Shown here piece after piece: positions 54,639-62,756 of a stretch of DNA of 64,000 nt. The notes beneath the pieces are model-generated. The model worked only from the letters and a program-made list of their open reading frames with translations. It was not told the origin of the DNA and ran no database searches. A program made the position numbers and the translations under genes. Every line of letters starts with the position of its first letter. Within the stretch, counting starts at the first letter, position 1. Origin of the DNA: Corynebacterium sp. p3-SID1241 (GTDB taxonomy: Bacteria > Actinomycetota > Actinomycetes > Mycobacteriales > Mycobacteriaceae); the NCBI GenBank assembly GCA_025144025.1, contig JALXWS010000001.1, forward strand, positions 1 through 64,000, written 5' to 3'.

Positions 54639-55081
54639 TTTGTCCACGCCTTTTCCTTTCTCCGAGGTTGGGTAATTCTCATCAGTGCGACCGACTGTAC
54701 ACCACCTCCCCCTTGGGTAGCCCCACTGGGATGTTGTGGAAGCAACTGCGTCGGCCGCCGTTTCTTTCACTGATGTAATTTCACACCGGATCACTAAATA
54801 TCGTCAACCCGAATTGGCGTCTTCTTCGAGCTTTCCGGCAAAAACGCAGCACACGATCCCCATGCGTCACATCTTTAACAACCGATCCCCTCCGGGGGTG
54901 TAGGTAGGGGGTACTACATATAGTGGTGGCCGGTTTTTCTGTCAACAATTTTCAGGAAACCCCGGCGTGTCGCACGCACAATCCACCGCCGAAGGAATCC
55001 ATGCACCGCCTGGGACGGGCGGATCTCGTGCCCCGTCAAGGAGCTAGGAGCAAATCACGCCCACCAGTTCGCCATAAATAA
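54639..55081 (-). promoter_or_regulatory. Long upstream/leader region of whiB2
   Basis: A gene-free stretch of about 440 bases. It contains the promoter at 54917-54945 and a leader of about 270 bases with a CCCCTCC/GGGGG hairpin around 54885-54899. Beyond the promoter, 54946-55081 shows no gene or strong element. Confidence 0.5.
54917..54945 (-). promoter_or_regulatory. Sigma-A promoter of whiB2
   Basis: On the minus strand a perfect -35 TTGACA (54945-54940) is followed by a 17-base spacer and -10 TATATG (54922-54917). Transcription would start near 54910, giving a leader of about 270 bases. Confidence 0.65.
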
Positions 55082-55116
55082 AGACCGAATTGAGGTCATT
55101 TCCCTCAATTCGGTCT
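55082..55116 (-). terminator. Palindromic terminator of manC with CCGAATTGAG motif
   Basis: A 14-bp perfect stem (AGACCGAATTGAGG, 55082-55095, with its complement at 55103-55116) has a 7-base loop; on the minus strand TTTATTTAT follows. The core matches the repeat at 25221-25311. Confidence 0.75.
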
Positions 55117-55161
55117 AAGCCTTCCGGCCTTAGAGTGGTGCCCCACCCCCTGCGCGGAAGG

Positions 55162-56262
55162 TTAAGCGTCGGAACTAAAACGGACTCCTGCATCCGGAAT
55201 GGAAACACCAGGGAAGACACGCATGCCGTCGAGAAGCTCGCAGCGTGCGCCGACGTGAGCCCCCTCTCCGATGACACAGTTTTCAATGACCGCGTTGGCA
55301 CCAATGTGTGCACCAGAGGCGATAATCGAATTGTGGATAATGGCACCTGGCTCGATGCGTACGCCATCAAAAACTACGGTGCCCTCGAGGCGAGAGCCGG
55401 CGCCCACCTCGGAACCTCGGCCCACGGCGGTACCGGACAGTAACAACACACCACCGGCAATGCCGGCTGACGGATCCACCAAGGACTCGCCGGTCTGGCC
55501 TTCAATTAGCGGAGAAGGCGCAATGCCGCGCACTAGATCGGACGAGCCACGAGTGAAATCATCTGGGCGGCCCATGTCACGCCAGTACGAGTTATCTACG
55601 TGGCCTACAACGAGGCGGCCATCAGCGAGCAGCCCAGGGAAAGTCTCGCGCTCGACGGAGACGACGCGATCGGCCGGAATCGACTCGATGACCGAGCGCT
55701 TGAAAACGTAGCAGCCGGCGTTGATCTGGTTTGTGGGCGGATCCTCGGTCTTTTCCAAGAAGGCGGTAACCCGACCATTGGAATCGGTCGGCACACAGCC
55801 AAAGGCGCGAGGATCGGCCACGTTGAGCAGGTGCATCGTTACATCTGCATCCTTGTCATGATGCGTGGTGAGGATGCCTTCCAAGTCCATGCCGGAGAGC
55901 ACGTCGCCATTGAAGACCATGACCGTGTCATTGCGCAGCTTGTCATAGACATTGCGGATGCCGCCACCAGTGCCCAGCGCAGTCTCTTCCACCACGGACT
56001 CGATGTCTAGGCCCAAATCGGAGCCGTCCCCGAAGTACTCCTCAAAGACCTCAGCCTTATAGGAGGTAGACATGACCACGTGCTCGATTCCGGCGGCCTT
56101 TATACGAGCAAGCAGGTGCTGCAGGAACGGGTAGTTCGCCGTTGGCAGCATCGGCTTTGGCGTGCCAATGGTAAGTGGGCGCAGGCGTGTGCCGCGGCCA
56201 CCGACGAGAATCACTGCATCCGTGCTGGCACCGTGGGTGGTGGCTGCTTCAGTCATAGTCAT
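55162..56262 (-). CDS. manC: Mannose-1-phosphate guanylyltransferase (GDP-mannose pyrophosphorylase)
   Basis: A 366-residue nucleotidyltransferase (Rv3264c type, called ManB there) that makes GDP-mannose from mannose-1-phosphate and GTP. The N-terminal nucleotide site is AVILVGGRGTRLRPLT, with FNGDVLSG as the metal loop. The C-terminal third is a left-handed beta-helix with hexapeptide repeats (GAHIGANAVIENCVIGEGAHVGARC). An alternative start at ATG 56256 exists. With ManA and PmmB it completes GDP-mannose supply. Confidence 0.9.
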   Translation of the reverse strand: MTMTEAATTHGASTDAVILVGGRGTRLRPLTIGTPKPMLPTANYPFLQHLLARIKAAGIEHVVMSTSYKAEVFEEYFGDGSDLGLDIESVVEETALGTGGGIRNVYDKLRNDTVMVFNGDVLSGMDLEGILTTHHDKDADVTMHLLNVADPRAFGCVPTDSNGRVTAFLEKTEDPPTNQINAGCYVFKRSVIESIPADRVVSVERETFPGLLADGRLVVGHVDNSYWRDMGRPDDFTRGSSDLVRGIAPSPLIEGQTGESLVDPSAGIAGGVLLLSGTAVGRGSEVGAGSRLEGTVVFDGVRIEPGAIIHNSIIASGAHIGANAVIENCVIGEGAHVGARCELLDGMRVFPGVSIPDAGVRFSSDA

Positions 56263-56355
56263 CCTTTTATGCAGACAGTTTTATTCTGTGATTTTCTGAG
56301 GGACAGTGTAGAGCGTATGGCGCACAAACTAGGTCAACGGCACGCGCGCCGCGGC

Positions 56356-57234
56356 CTATGAACACGCCGACGCCGAGGCGATAAGCCCACGCACCTGCAA
56401 GCCCAACCACAGCGCACCTCGCAATGGGGCCTGCCACCACGCCGGGTGGCGGTCCGCCTGAAAGCGGTAGGCGGACGCGTGGTGGGCGCGCAACATGGCA
56501 CCGGCATGCGCCTGAGTGGAATGTCCCTTGGCGTGGCTAATAACAGCCTCCGGACAAAAAATATTTTGGTAGCCGGCGCGCGCGAAGCGGTCCCCTAAGT
56601 CCACGTCCTCGAGATACATGAAGTAGCGCTCATCAAATCCGCCGATGGCTTCGAAGGCATCCCAGCGCACGAGCAGGCAGGAACCAGATAACCAGCCGGC
56701 CGGGCGCTGCGTGGTCATATCAGATTCATTGCGGTAAGCGCGCGACCATGGATTAGAAGGCCAAATTGAAGAAAAGAGCGCGTGGCCGATGCCAGTGGCC
56801 ACGGTGGGTATGGCACGGGCAGACGGGTAATTGGTGCCATCCGGCTCTACGATGCGAGGGCCCACGGCCGCAGCTTCGGGCCACTGGCGTGCGCACTCGA
56901 TGAGCTGGTCAATAGATTCAGGAGTAAAGGTGACATCGGGATTAGAAATGAGGAAGAATTCCTCGTCCACGCCGCCCTGTTCGCGGGCAAAGCGGGCTCC
57001 CGCATTCATTCCGGCACCGTAGCCGATATTGCCGCCGGTACCTACAAAGTCCACGTTGGCACGTTCGCGCGCGGCCGCTTCGGGCACGCCATCGATAGAG
57101 CCATTATCCGCAAGCACAACTCGTACGCCGTGGGCGCAGGCGCCCGTCAAGGAGTCTAAAAAACTACTGAGGTATTCACCGGGACTATAGGTCACGGTGA
57201 TCACGGCCAGCGGGGATTGATTTGGTGTAGTCAC
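56356..57234 (-). CDS. wbbL: Rhamnosyltransferase WbbL-type glycosyltransferase (GT2)
   Basis: A 292-residue family-2 glycosyltransferase. In mycobacteria WbbL adds rhamnose from dTDP-rhamnose to GlcNAc-PP-decaprenol, starting the arabinogalactan linker. Signatures are VITVTYSPGEYL, VVLADNGSIDG, LISNPDVTF (nucleotide/metal loop) and GWLSGSCLLVRWDAFEAIGGFDERYFMYLEDVDLGDR (acceptor site with catalytic Asp). The frame opens further upstream, but homologues begin near the GTG at 57234. Divergent from the LCP gene. Confidence 0.9.
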   Translation of the reverse strand: MTTPNQSPLAVITVTYSPGEYLSSFLDSLTGACAHGVRVVLADNGSIDGVPEAAARERANVDFVGTGGNIGYGAGMNAGARFAREQGGVDEEFFLISNPDVTFTPESIDQLIECARQWPEAAAVGPRIVEPDGTNYPSARAIPTVATGIGHALFSSIWPSNPWSRAYRNESDMTTQRPAGWLSGSCLLVRWDAFEAIGGFDERYFMYLEDVDLGDRFARAGYQNIFCPEAVISHAKGHSTQAHAGAMLRAHHASAYRFQADRHPAWWQAPLRGALWLGLQVRGLIASASACS

Positions 57235-57379
57235 AATGGCCCCGAGCTTAGTCACAGCCGCTGCCAGCACACGGCAGGGACACTGCCCGAACACGCGAAA
57301 TCGGACACGGATCACTAATTTTTAGCCGTTCTGCCCTAAACTGTCTCCAGATCCCCACCAATCTAGAAAGCCTCCACTT

Positions 57380-59011
57380 GTGACTTCTGAGAACACTCGC
57401 CGGGCGCGCACCATCCAGCCGGCGCCCTCTACCGCTAGTGCGGTAAAGCAAAAAGGTTCCACGGCCACCAAGACGATCGTGGCGTTCATCTCCGCCCTAA
57501 TCTTGGTGGTGTCTGGCGTGGGTTATACCACCGTGGGCCGGCTGGATAATGGTATGTCCTCGGCCAAGGATCTGTCCTTGGGCGGTAATGGCCTTTCTGG
57601 CGATACGCTCGATGGTGCGGTAGATATCTTGCTGGTGGGCAAGGATTCGCGCACCGACGCTAAGGGCGATCCGCTCTCCGATAAGGAGTTGGCAGATCTA
57701 CACGCCGGTGTAGCTGATGGTGAGGAAAATACCGATACCATGATGCTCATCCGCGTTCCGGAGGACGGTTCCCGCGCAACCGCCGTATCCATTCCGCGCG
57801 ATACCTATGTCAAGGATCCGGAGTACGGCAATATGAAGATGAACGCCGTCTTCGCCTCCCATAAGAATGCCAAGGTGGAAGAGCTCGAGCAGGACAACGC
57901 AGAAGCTGAGGCACAGGGCAGAAAGAAGCCGCACTCGGATAAGGACATCGAAAAGCAGGGCGTCGAAGCCGGGCGCGAAGGATTGCTGGCGATGGTGCGC
58001 ACCTTGACTGGTGTGTCCATCGATCATTACGCGGAGGTGGGTCTGTTGGGCTTTACCCTGCTTACTGACGCCGTCGATGGCGTCGACGTCTGCCTTAATG
58101 CCGATGTCGATGACGAAATGTCCGGCGCTAAATTCAGTAAGGGCAAGCAGACTCTCGATGGCGGCAAGGCCTTGGCTTTCGTGCGCCAGCGTTATAACCT
58201 CCCGCGCGGCGACCTGGACCGCATCGTGCGCCAGCAGGCCTTCATGGCTTCCCTGGTCAATAAGATTCTGGACAATGACACCCTGGCTAACCCATCCAAG
58301 CTTTCCAAGATTGCCAAGGCCGTGGAGCGCTCCGTGGTCATCGATGATGGCTGGGACATCATGGGCTTTGTCACCCAACTTGCGGGCCTAGCAGGCGGCA
58401 ATGTCACCTTCACCACTATCCCGGTAACTTCTATCGATGGCCAGGGCGATTATGGCGAATCCATCGTCACCATCGATTCCTCCGAGGTCCACCGCTTTAT
58501 GGATGACCTGGCCAAAACCCACGATGAAGCAACTGACGAGTCCAAGGCTCAAGATAAGGACAAGCAGGAAAAGGCGGAAAAGGATAAGGACGTCGATCCG
58601 AATATCAATATTCATGTCCTCAACGCCGGCAATATTGATGGCTTGGCCTCCGGCATCGGTTCATGGCTGGAGGGCAAAGGCTACACGGTAGAACGCTCCG
58701 CTAATGCGCAACCAGGCATCTACAGTGAATCTCAGGTTGTCGCCGCAGATCCCACTAGCAAGGAAGCCAAGGCCCTTGCTAAGAAGTTGGGTGGCCTGCC
58801 GGTGGCAGAAAACCCGCAGCTCGACGATGACACCCTTATCGTCGTCGCTACCGATGACTACCAAGGCCCGTCCGATAAGGAAGCCAGCGCCCAAGAACCA
58901 GAGGTGGAAAAGTCCCGCCAGCCGGTAGGCACCCCAGGTGATGACTTCGGTACCGCTAAGGTCTCCCCGGAGATTGACGCTGGTGGCGACGGCCCTCGCT
59001 GCGTGAACTAG
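57380..59011 (+). CDS. LytR-CpsA-Psr (LCP) family wall-polymer ligase
   Basis: A 543-residue LCP protein starting at GTG. It has a short cytoplasmic part, one membrane segment (about 36-56) and an LCP domain with GKDSRTDAKGDP, RVPEDGSRATAVSIPRDTYV and AFVRQRYNLPRGDLDRIVRQQAF, holding the acidic and arginine residues that bind polyprenyl-phosphate. A LytR_C domain follows at about 410-490. LCP enzymes attach arabinogalactan to peptidoglycan; the neighbouring WbbL gene starts that polymer. Asp/Lys-rich linker between the domains. Confidence 0.92.
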   Translation: MTSENTRRARTIQPAPSTASAVKQKGSTATKTIVAFISALILVVSGVGYTTVGRLDNGMSSAKDLSLGGNGLSGDTLDGAVDILLVGKDSRTDAKGDPLSDKELADLHAGVADGEENTDTMMLIRVPEDGSRATAVSIPRDTYVKDPEYGNMKMNAVFASHKNAKVEELEQDNAEAEAQGRKKPHSDKDIEKQGVEAGREGLLAMVRTLTGVSIDHYAEVGLLGFTLLTDAVDGVDVCLNADVDDEMSGAKFSKGKQTLDGGKALAFVRQRYNLPRGDLDRIVRQQAFMASLVNKILDNDTLANPSKLSKIAKAVERSVVIDDGWDIMGFVTQLAGLAGGNVTFTTIPVTSIDGQGDYGESIVTIDSSEVHRFMDDLAKTHDEATDESKAQDKDKQEKAEKDKDVDPNINIHVLNAGNIDGLASGIGSWLEGKGYTVERSANAQPGIYSESQVVAADPTSKEAKALAKKLGGLPVAENPQLDDDTLIVVATDDYQGPSDKEASAQEPEVEKSRQPVGTPGDDFGTAKVSPEIDAGGDGPRCVN

Positions 59012-59036
59012 CGTTTCTCCCCTACGATGGGCGGGT

Positions 59037-59699
59037 ATGGAACTACTCGCCCATCTTTTGCGTGCTGATGCCGCCTCCCCGCGGCTTACCGTATATAACG
59101 AAGCCACCGGCGCGCGCATGGATTTTTCCGCGCAAACGCTCGACAACTGGGTAGCCAAAATCGCCAATATGCTGGAAGAGGAGCTCGACTTGGAGCCCGA
59201 TTCCACGATTGCTATCGACCTTCCCTCTTCGTGGCAGGCGGCCGTCGTGGCCTTGGGCGCGCTCGCCTCAGGCCCTTCCTATTGCTTTGGCGAGTCGCCC
59301 GCGCTTGCCGACGTCGTCTTTACCTCCCCTTCCCGCTATACCGCCGCCCATGAGCGCCAACCCCAAGCCGATATTGTGCTTATCAGCGAAGATCCGTTTG
59401 GTCGCGGCATAGTGGAATCAGGCGGCGAGCTACCTACCGGCGCCATCGACTTCGGCCCCACTGTGCGCTTCTACGGCGATCAATACTTTGGTGAAACCAC
59501 CCCACTGCCCCAGCTTGTCGATGCCACCGCTACCGCCAAGCGCCTCCTATCTACCGGCTGGTCTGATAACCAGTCCTTCTCCCGCGCCGTACTCGAACCC
59601 CTAGCCGCTGGCGGCTCCGCCGTAGTAGTCGCTGGCATGTGTCCGGCCGAACGCCTAGAGGAGATTGCCACCAACGAGAAGGCCACCGCGCGCCTCTAG
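59037..59699 (+). CDS. TIGR03089 family protein
   Basis: A 220-residue actinobacterial protein of the TIGR03089 family (Rv3268 type). It resembles the N-terminal part of AMP-binding enzymes but lacks the adenylation core motifs, so it is probably not catalytic. Recognisable blocks are TVYNEATGARMDFSAQTLDNWVAKIANML and VVALGALASGPSYCFGESPALADVVFTS. TACGAT eight bases before the ATG hints at a leaderless message. It closes the conserved block of the window. Confidence 0.82.
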   Translation: MELLAHLLRADAASPRLTVYNEATGARMDFSAQTLDNWVAKIANMLEEELDLEPDSTIAIDLPSSWQAAVVALGALASGPSYCFGESPALADVVFTSPSRYTAAHERQPQADIVLISEDPFGRGIVESGGELPTGAIDFGPTVRFYGDQYFGETTPLPQLVDATATAKRLLSTGWSDNQSFSRAVLEPLAAGGSAVVVAGMCPAERLEEIATNEKATARL

Positions 59700-59745
59700 T
59701 CGTTTTAGGCTGCACACTGGGACCCAGATACACTTAAACCTAGTT

Positions 59746-60483
59746 ATGTTTCTGGGAATTTCCGCCGCTGCATGGTCCTATATCTTTATCGGCGTGCTCA
59801 TCCTCGCCGGCACCATTACGCAAGGCACCATCGGCTTCGGCCTGGGCACCATTGCCACGCCAATCATCGCACTCATCCGCCCCGAACTCGTACCCACGCT
59901 CATTCTGCTGCTCGCGCTATGTATTTCTAGCTACACGCTCTCGCGCACCTTCCGTGAGACGTCTTGGCGCGTCGTGGGTATCTCTTCCCTCGCCCGCATC
60001 CCCGGTTCTTTGGTAGGCGCGTGGGCGATTGCCAGCCTCTCCCCCGATGGGCTGTCCATCTTTATCGGTTGTGCCGTACTCCTTGCTATGACGCTATCCA
60101 GCTTGGGATGGAGCCCGCGCCCCACTACCCTCAATACACTCATTGCTGGCGTTGCCTCTGGGATTCTCGGTACTTCCACCTCTATCGGCGGGCCGCCAAT
60201 GGCGCTCATTATGAAGCGCTTCGATCCGGACCGCACCCGCGGCACCCTAGCAGGCACATTCGTACTTGGCACCTTAGTTTCTCTTATAATTCTGGCTTTT
60301 AGTGGCCAAATCAGCAGTACCCAGATGGGCGCAGCAGCGGCCTACTTGCCCTTGGTCATCGTTGGACTCATCGCCGCCAACCATCTCAACCAATTTATAG
60401 ATAGGAACCTTCTCAACCGCATTGTCCTCATCGTAGCTATTTCTGCGGCGCTCATGCTGATAGTGGAATCTGCCGTCTTCTAG
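59746..60483 (+). CDS. TSUP (TauE/SafE) family membrane transporter
   Basis: A 245-residue membrane protein with about eight hydrophobic segments in two half-repeats (LAGTITQGTIGFGLGTIATPIIAL and GVASGILGTSTSIGGPPMALIM). The family exports or imports small sulfur- or carbon-containing anions; the substrate is unknown. The frame opens upstream to 59665, but ATG 59746 starts the first helix. It is the second TSUP gene in this window, unlinked to the cys island. Confidence 0.85.
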   Translation: MFLGISAAAWSYIFIGVLILAGTITQGTIGFGLGTIATPIIALIRPELVPTLILLLALCISSYTLSRTFRETSWRVVGISSLARIPGSLVGAWAIASLSPDGLSIFIGCAVLLAMTLSSLGWSPRPTTLNTLIAGVASGILGTSTSIGGPPMALIMKRFDPDRTRGTLAGTFVLGTLVSLIILAFSGQISSTQMGAAAAYLPLVIVGLIAANHLNQFIDRNLLNRIVLIVAISAALMLIVESAVF

Positions 60484-60572
60484 CCCTGTCCGCCACCCCT
60501 ATACAGAACTTTCGCCTGCGCTCCAGTTGCGAACTGCGCCAATCTCTGCCATGTATACGACCGTAACTTATA

Positions 60573-60591
60573 TCACGTAACATTCACGTGA
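60573..60591. repeat. TCACGT repeat pair, candidate operator
   Basis: Two TCACGT copies lie 11 bases apart (one helical turn). The second continues to the palindrome TCACGTGA. The spacing suggests a protein binding on one DNA face. Confidence 0.4.
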
Positions 60592-60897
60592 AGCATTTTG
60601 TAACCGCTTTCCATCCGGATTTATGCAGCGCATACCAAGTAATGTGACGCGTCCACAACTTCCATACCCGTCAGCCTCAAACCCTTTCGATCTTGCCAAA
60701 CACCCCCACATAGGGGCACCCTCCCCTCCCCCGAACCAGGCAATGTATAGACAACCACTCATCAATCATTCTTTAACTACTATTGCCCACTCAGCGGGTC
60801 CAACCTCTAATAAATAGCTTGGTCTATATAAAAAAATACCTGTCCCTAAAATCGTAAATATATAGACATCTAAGAGATGAATTAATTCTGAGCCTGT

Positions 60898-60927
60898 TTT
60901 AGCATTTTCTTAGCGCAACAGTATGAG
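60898..60927 (+). promoter_or_regulatory. Possible sigma-A promoter of the secreted protein gene
   Basis: TTTAGC (60898-60903), 18-base spacer, TATGAG (60922-60927); start would be near 60935, about 50 bases before the ATG. The hexamers are weak, so this is tentative. Confidence 0.3.
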
Positions 60928-60985
60928 TTGCTGGATTTCATTCATAAGTTCATTCATTTTCCACCTGCATTAGGAGAAGTTCTAT

Positions 60986-62377
60986 ATGTCGATTCGTCGT
61001 CGCATGACCGGCTTGACCGCCGGCCTCATCGTCGCCGGTACCGCATTCGCGGCACCGCTGGCTGGCGCCACCACCCAGACCGAGTCCTACCCGGAGACCC
61101 CGGCGCTGAACCCGGATCTGCCGATCATCCACACCACCCACGGTTCCGACCACATGAAGGCGAACGTGCTGAACCCTCGCCCGGTATGTAACCCATGGGA
61201 AGACCACCGCACCGTGGTCTACAAGGTTTCCGATCGCTTCCTGCCGGCCGGCACCATTTCCACCACCAACCAGACCAAGAAGGACATCCCGCTGCAGCAG
61301 GATCTGTCCAAGTCCCAGTCCATCTCCGTTTCCGTCAACGGTGACCGCACCGAGACCACGTCCATGAACCTGGGCGGCAAGGGCTCCGGCAAGAATGCTG
61401 AAGGCTCCGCAGGCATCTCTCACGAGATCGCTACCAAGATTGGTGCTAGCGCTTCCTACTCCCTGTCTTGGGAGGCTGGCCAGTCCATCGGACCTTATGA
61501 CGTTCCGCCAAACCACACCGGTGAAGCCACCTACGGCTTCCGCGTGCTGAACATGACCGGTACCCAGCAGTACTGCAAGCCAAACGGCACCTGGTCCACC
61601 CCGACCGCTTGGAATGCACTGCAGCCGGTTAAGAACGAAGTTCGCGTCAAGCTGTACGATAAGCTGTCTGACTCCTACGCACCTAACAAGGACGCTCAGA
61701 ACACCACTGACGTCAACGACCCGAAGGTTGTGGAAGAGGACAAGAACCTCGAGGCTGACGCAGAGGTAATCAAGGACTCCGAGGGCAACGCCAAGGAAGC
61801 AACCGAGAAGGTTTCTGAGGCAGAGGGCAAGAACGAAGAGGCTGCTGACAAGAAGAAGCAGGAAGAGGTTGATGCCAAGGAGGACAAGAAGGACTCCAAG
61901 CACAAGCTCGACCTCGAGCCTTACATGACCGTTTCCGGCGCTAAGCACGCTGGTTTCGCAGGCACCGTTGCAGTCCGCGCCAAGAACGTTGGCTCCGAGC
62001 GCTACTACGGCGAGTTCCCAGCTACCCAGTTCCGCGTTGATGTAAAGACCGCTAAGGGCCCGAAGGGCGTTGACCGCCTCATCACTCCGCGTTCCTCCAA
62101 CGGCGCTCACATCCGTGACCTGGGCTTCAACGAGAAGACCTCCACCCGCTCCTTCGAGGTAACCCTGGCTAACCCGATTAACGCTGGCGAAGAGGCTCGC
62201 ATTGCGAACCTGGACTTCGGCGATGGCAAGACCAAGGAAGGCCGCCTCATCAATAACATCGAGGTAACCCAGACCTCCCGCATCAAGGGTGATGACTCCA
62301 AGCACAACGACCAGAACGTTGACTCCCGCGAGCACACCTTGAAGGACACCGGCAAGAAGGCTGAGGGTCTGTTCTAA
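60986..62377 (+). CDS. Highly codon-biased secreted two-domain beta-rich protein
   Basis: A 463-residue secreted protein. The signal peptide runs to about Ala28 (PLAGA). The N-terminal domain (about 60-230) is rich in Ser/Thr and has alternating patterns with two cysteines (68, 197), ending DVPPNHTGEATYGF, reminiscent of aerolysin/ETX-type beta-hairpin proteins. A Glu/Lys coiled-coil linker (245-310) leads to a second beta domain (310-435) and a charged tail. Lysine is almost always AAG, and codons are as biased as in ribosomal genes, so strong expression is expected. A good ribosome site and a terminator frame it. I do not recognise a named family. Confidence 0.75.
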   Translation: MSIRRRMTGLTAGLIVAGTAFAAPLAGATTQTESYPETPALNPDLPIIHTTHGSDHMKANVLNPRPVCNPWEDHRTVVYKVSDRFLPAGTISTTNQTKKDIPLQQDLSKSQSISVSVNGDRTETTSMNLGGKGSGKNAEGSAGISHEIATKIGASASYSLSWEAGQSIGPYDVPPNHTGEATYGFRVLNMTGTQQYCKPNGTWSTPTAWNALQPVKNEVRVKLYDKLSDSYAPNKDAQNTTDVNDPKVVEEDKNLEADAEVIKDSEGNAKEATEKVSEAEGKNEEAADKKKQEEVDAKEDKKDSKHKLDLEPYMTVSGAKHAGFAGTVAVRAKNVGSERYYGEFPATQFRVDVKTAKGPKGVDRLITPRSSNGAHIRDLGFNEKTSTRSFEVTLANPINAGEEARIANLDFGDGKTKEGRLINNIEVTQTSRIKGDDSKHNDQNVDSREHTLKDTGKKAEGLF

Positions 62378-62428
62378 GAACCCCTACTTCTTCCCTAGGA
62401 ACATAGTTTCCTAGCCAGTCTCAAAGAG

Positions 62429-62469
62429 AAGGCCGCTGCACCACTGATGGTGCGGCGGCCTTCTTCTTG
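62429..62469 (+). terminator. Intrinsic terminator of the secreted protein gene
   Basis: A 14-bp stem (AAGGCCGCTGCACC at 62429-62442 with its near-complement at 62449-62462) is followed by TTCTTCTTG. Confidence 0.85.
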
Positions 62470-62595
62470 TTCGTTTCACAGCTGCTTAACGACGAAAAGA
62501 TGCAGGAACTCAAGGCCCGCGTCGACGTCGACGGTGAGGACTACACCACCATGGCACAAGATTTCTTGCGGGAAGAAAACCTGATCGCGGACTAG
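62470..62595 (+). pseudogene. C-terminal remnant of a glycine-betaine/osmoprotectant binding protein
   Basis: About 41 residues (VSQLLNDEKMQELKARVDVD and on to AQDFLREENLIAD, then TAG) match the C-terminal end of OpuAC/ProX-type substrate-binding proteins of betaine transporters. Everything upstream is missing: the frame runs into the terminator of the preceding gene. A matching terminator lies just downstream. The remnant is probably the scar of a deletion next to the secreted-protein gene. Confidence 0.6.
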
Positions 62596-62619
62596 CTACC
62601 AGACCTTAGCAAGATTCCC

Positions 62620-62662
62620 AAAGACCGTTGCACCACCCTCGGTGCGGCGGTCTTTAATATTT
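62620..62662 (+). terminator. Terminator left from the decayed betaine-binding-protein gene
   Basis: A 15-bp stem with two G-T wobbles (62620-62634 with 62641-62655) is followed by TTTAATATTT. The core is similar to the terminator at 62429-62469. Confidence 0.75.
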
Positions 62663-62756
62663 ATTTAACTTAGATCACACTTTTACTTTCGTTCACCAAA
62701 ACTTTCAGATAGATTGTTTATGTTGTCTTATTCACACGTACTGAAGGATGAATTCT

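Larger units (their letters stand above)
60484..60985 (+). promoter_or_regulatory. AT-rich control region upstream of the secreted beta-rich protein
   Basis: About 500 bases, clearly richer in A+T than its neighbours and without a convincing gene. It holds direct repeats of TCACGT at 60573-60578 and 60584-60589 (11-base period), several poly-A/TATATA tracts around 60825-60875, a possible promoter at 60898-60927 and an AGGAGAAG ribosome site about eight bases before the ATG. Confidence 0.5.

Noticed and set aside
60950..62335. 461-codon open frame on the minus strand opposite the secreted protein
   Set aside because: It mirrors strong codon bias of the real gene (G/C at third positions removes stops on the other strand); it has no ribosome site, and the plus gene has a signal peptide and terminator.
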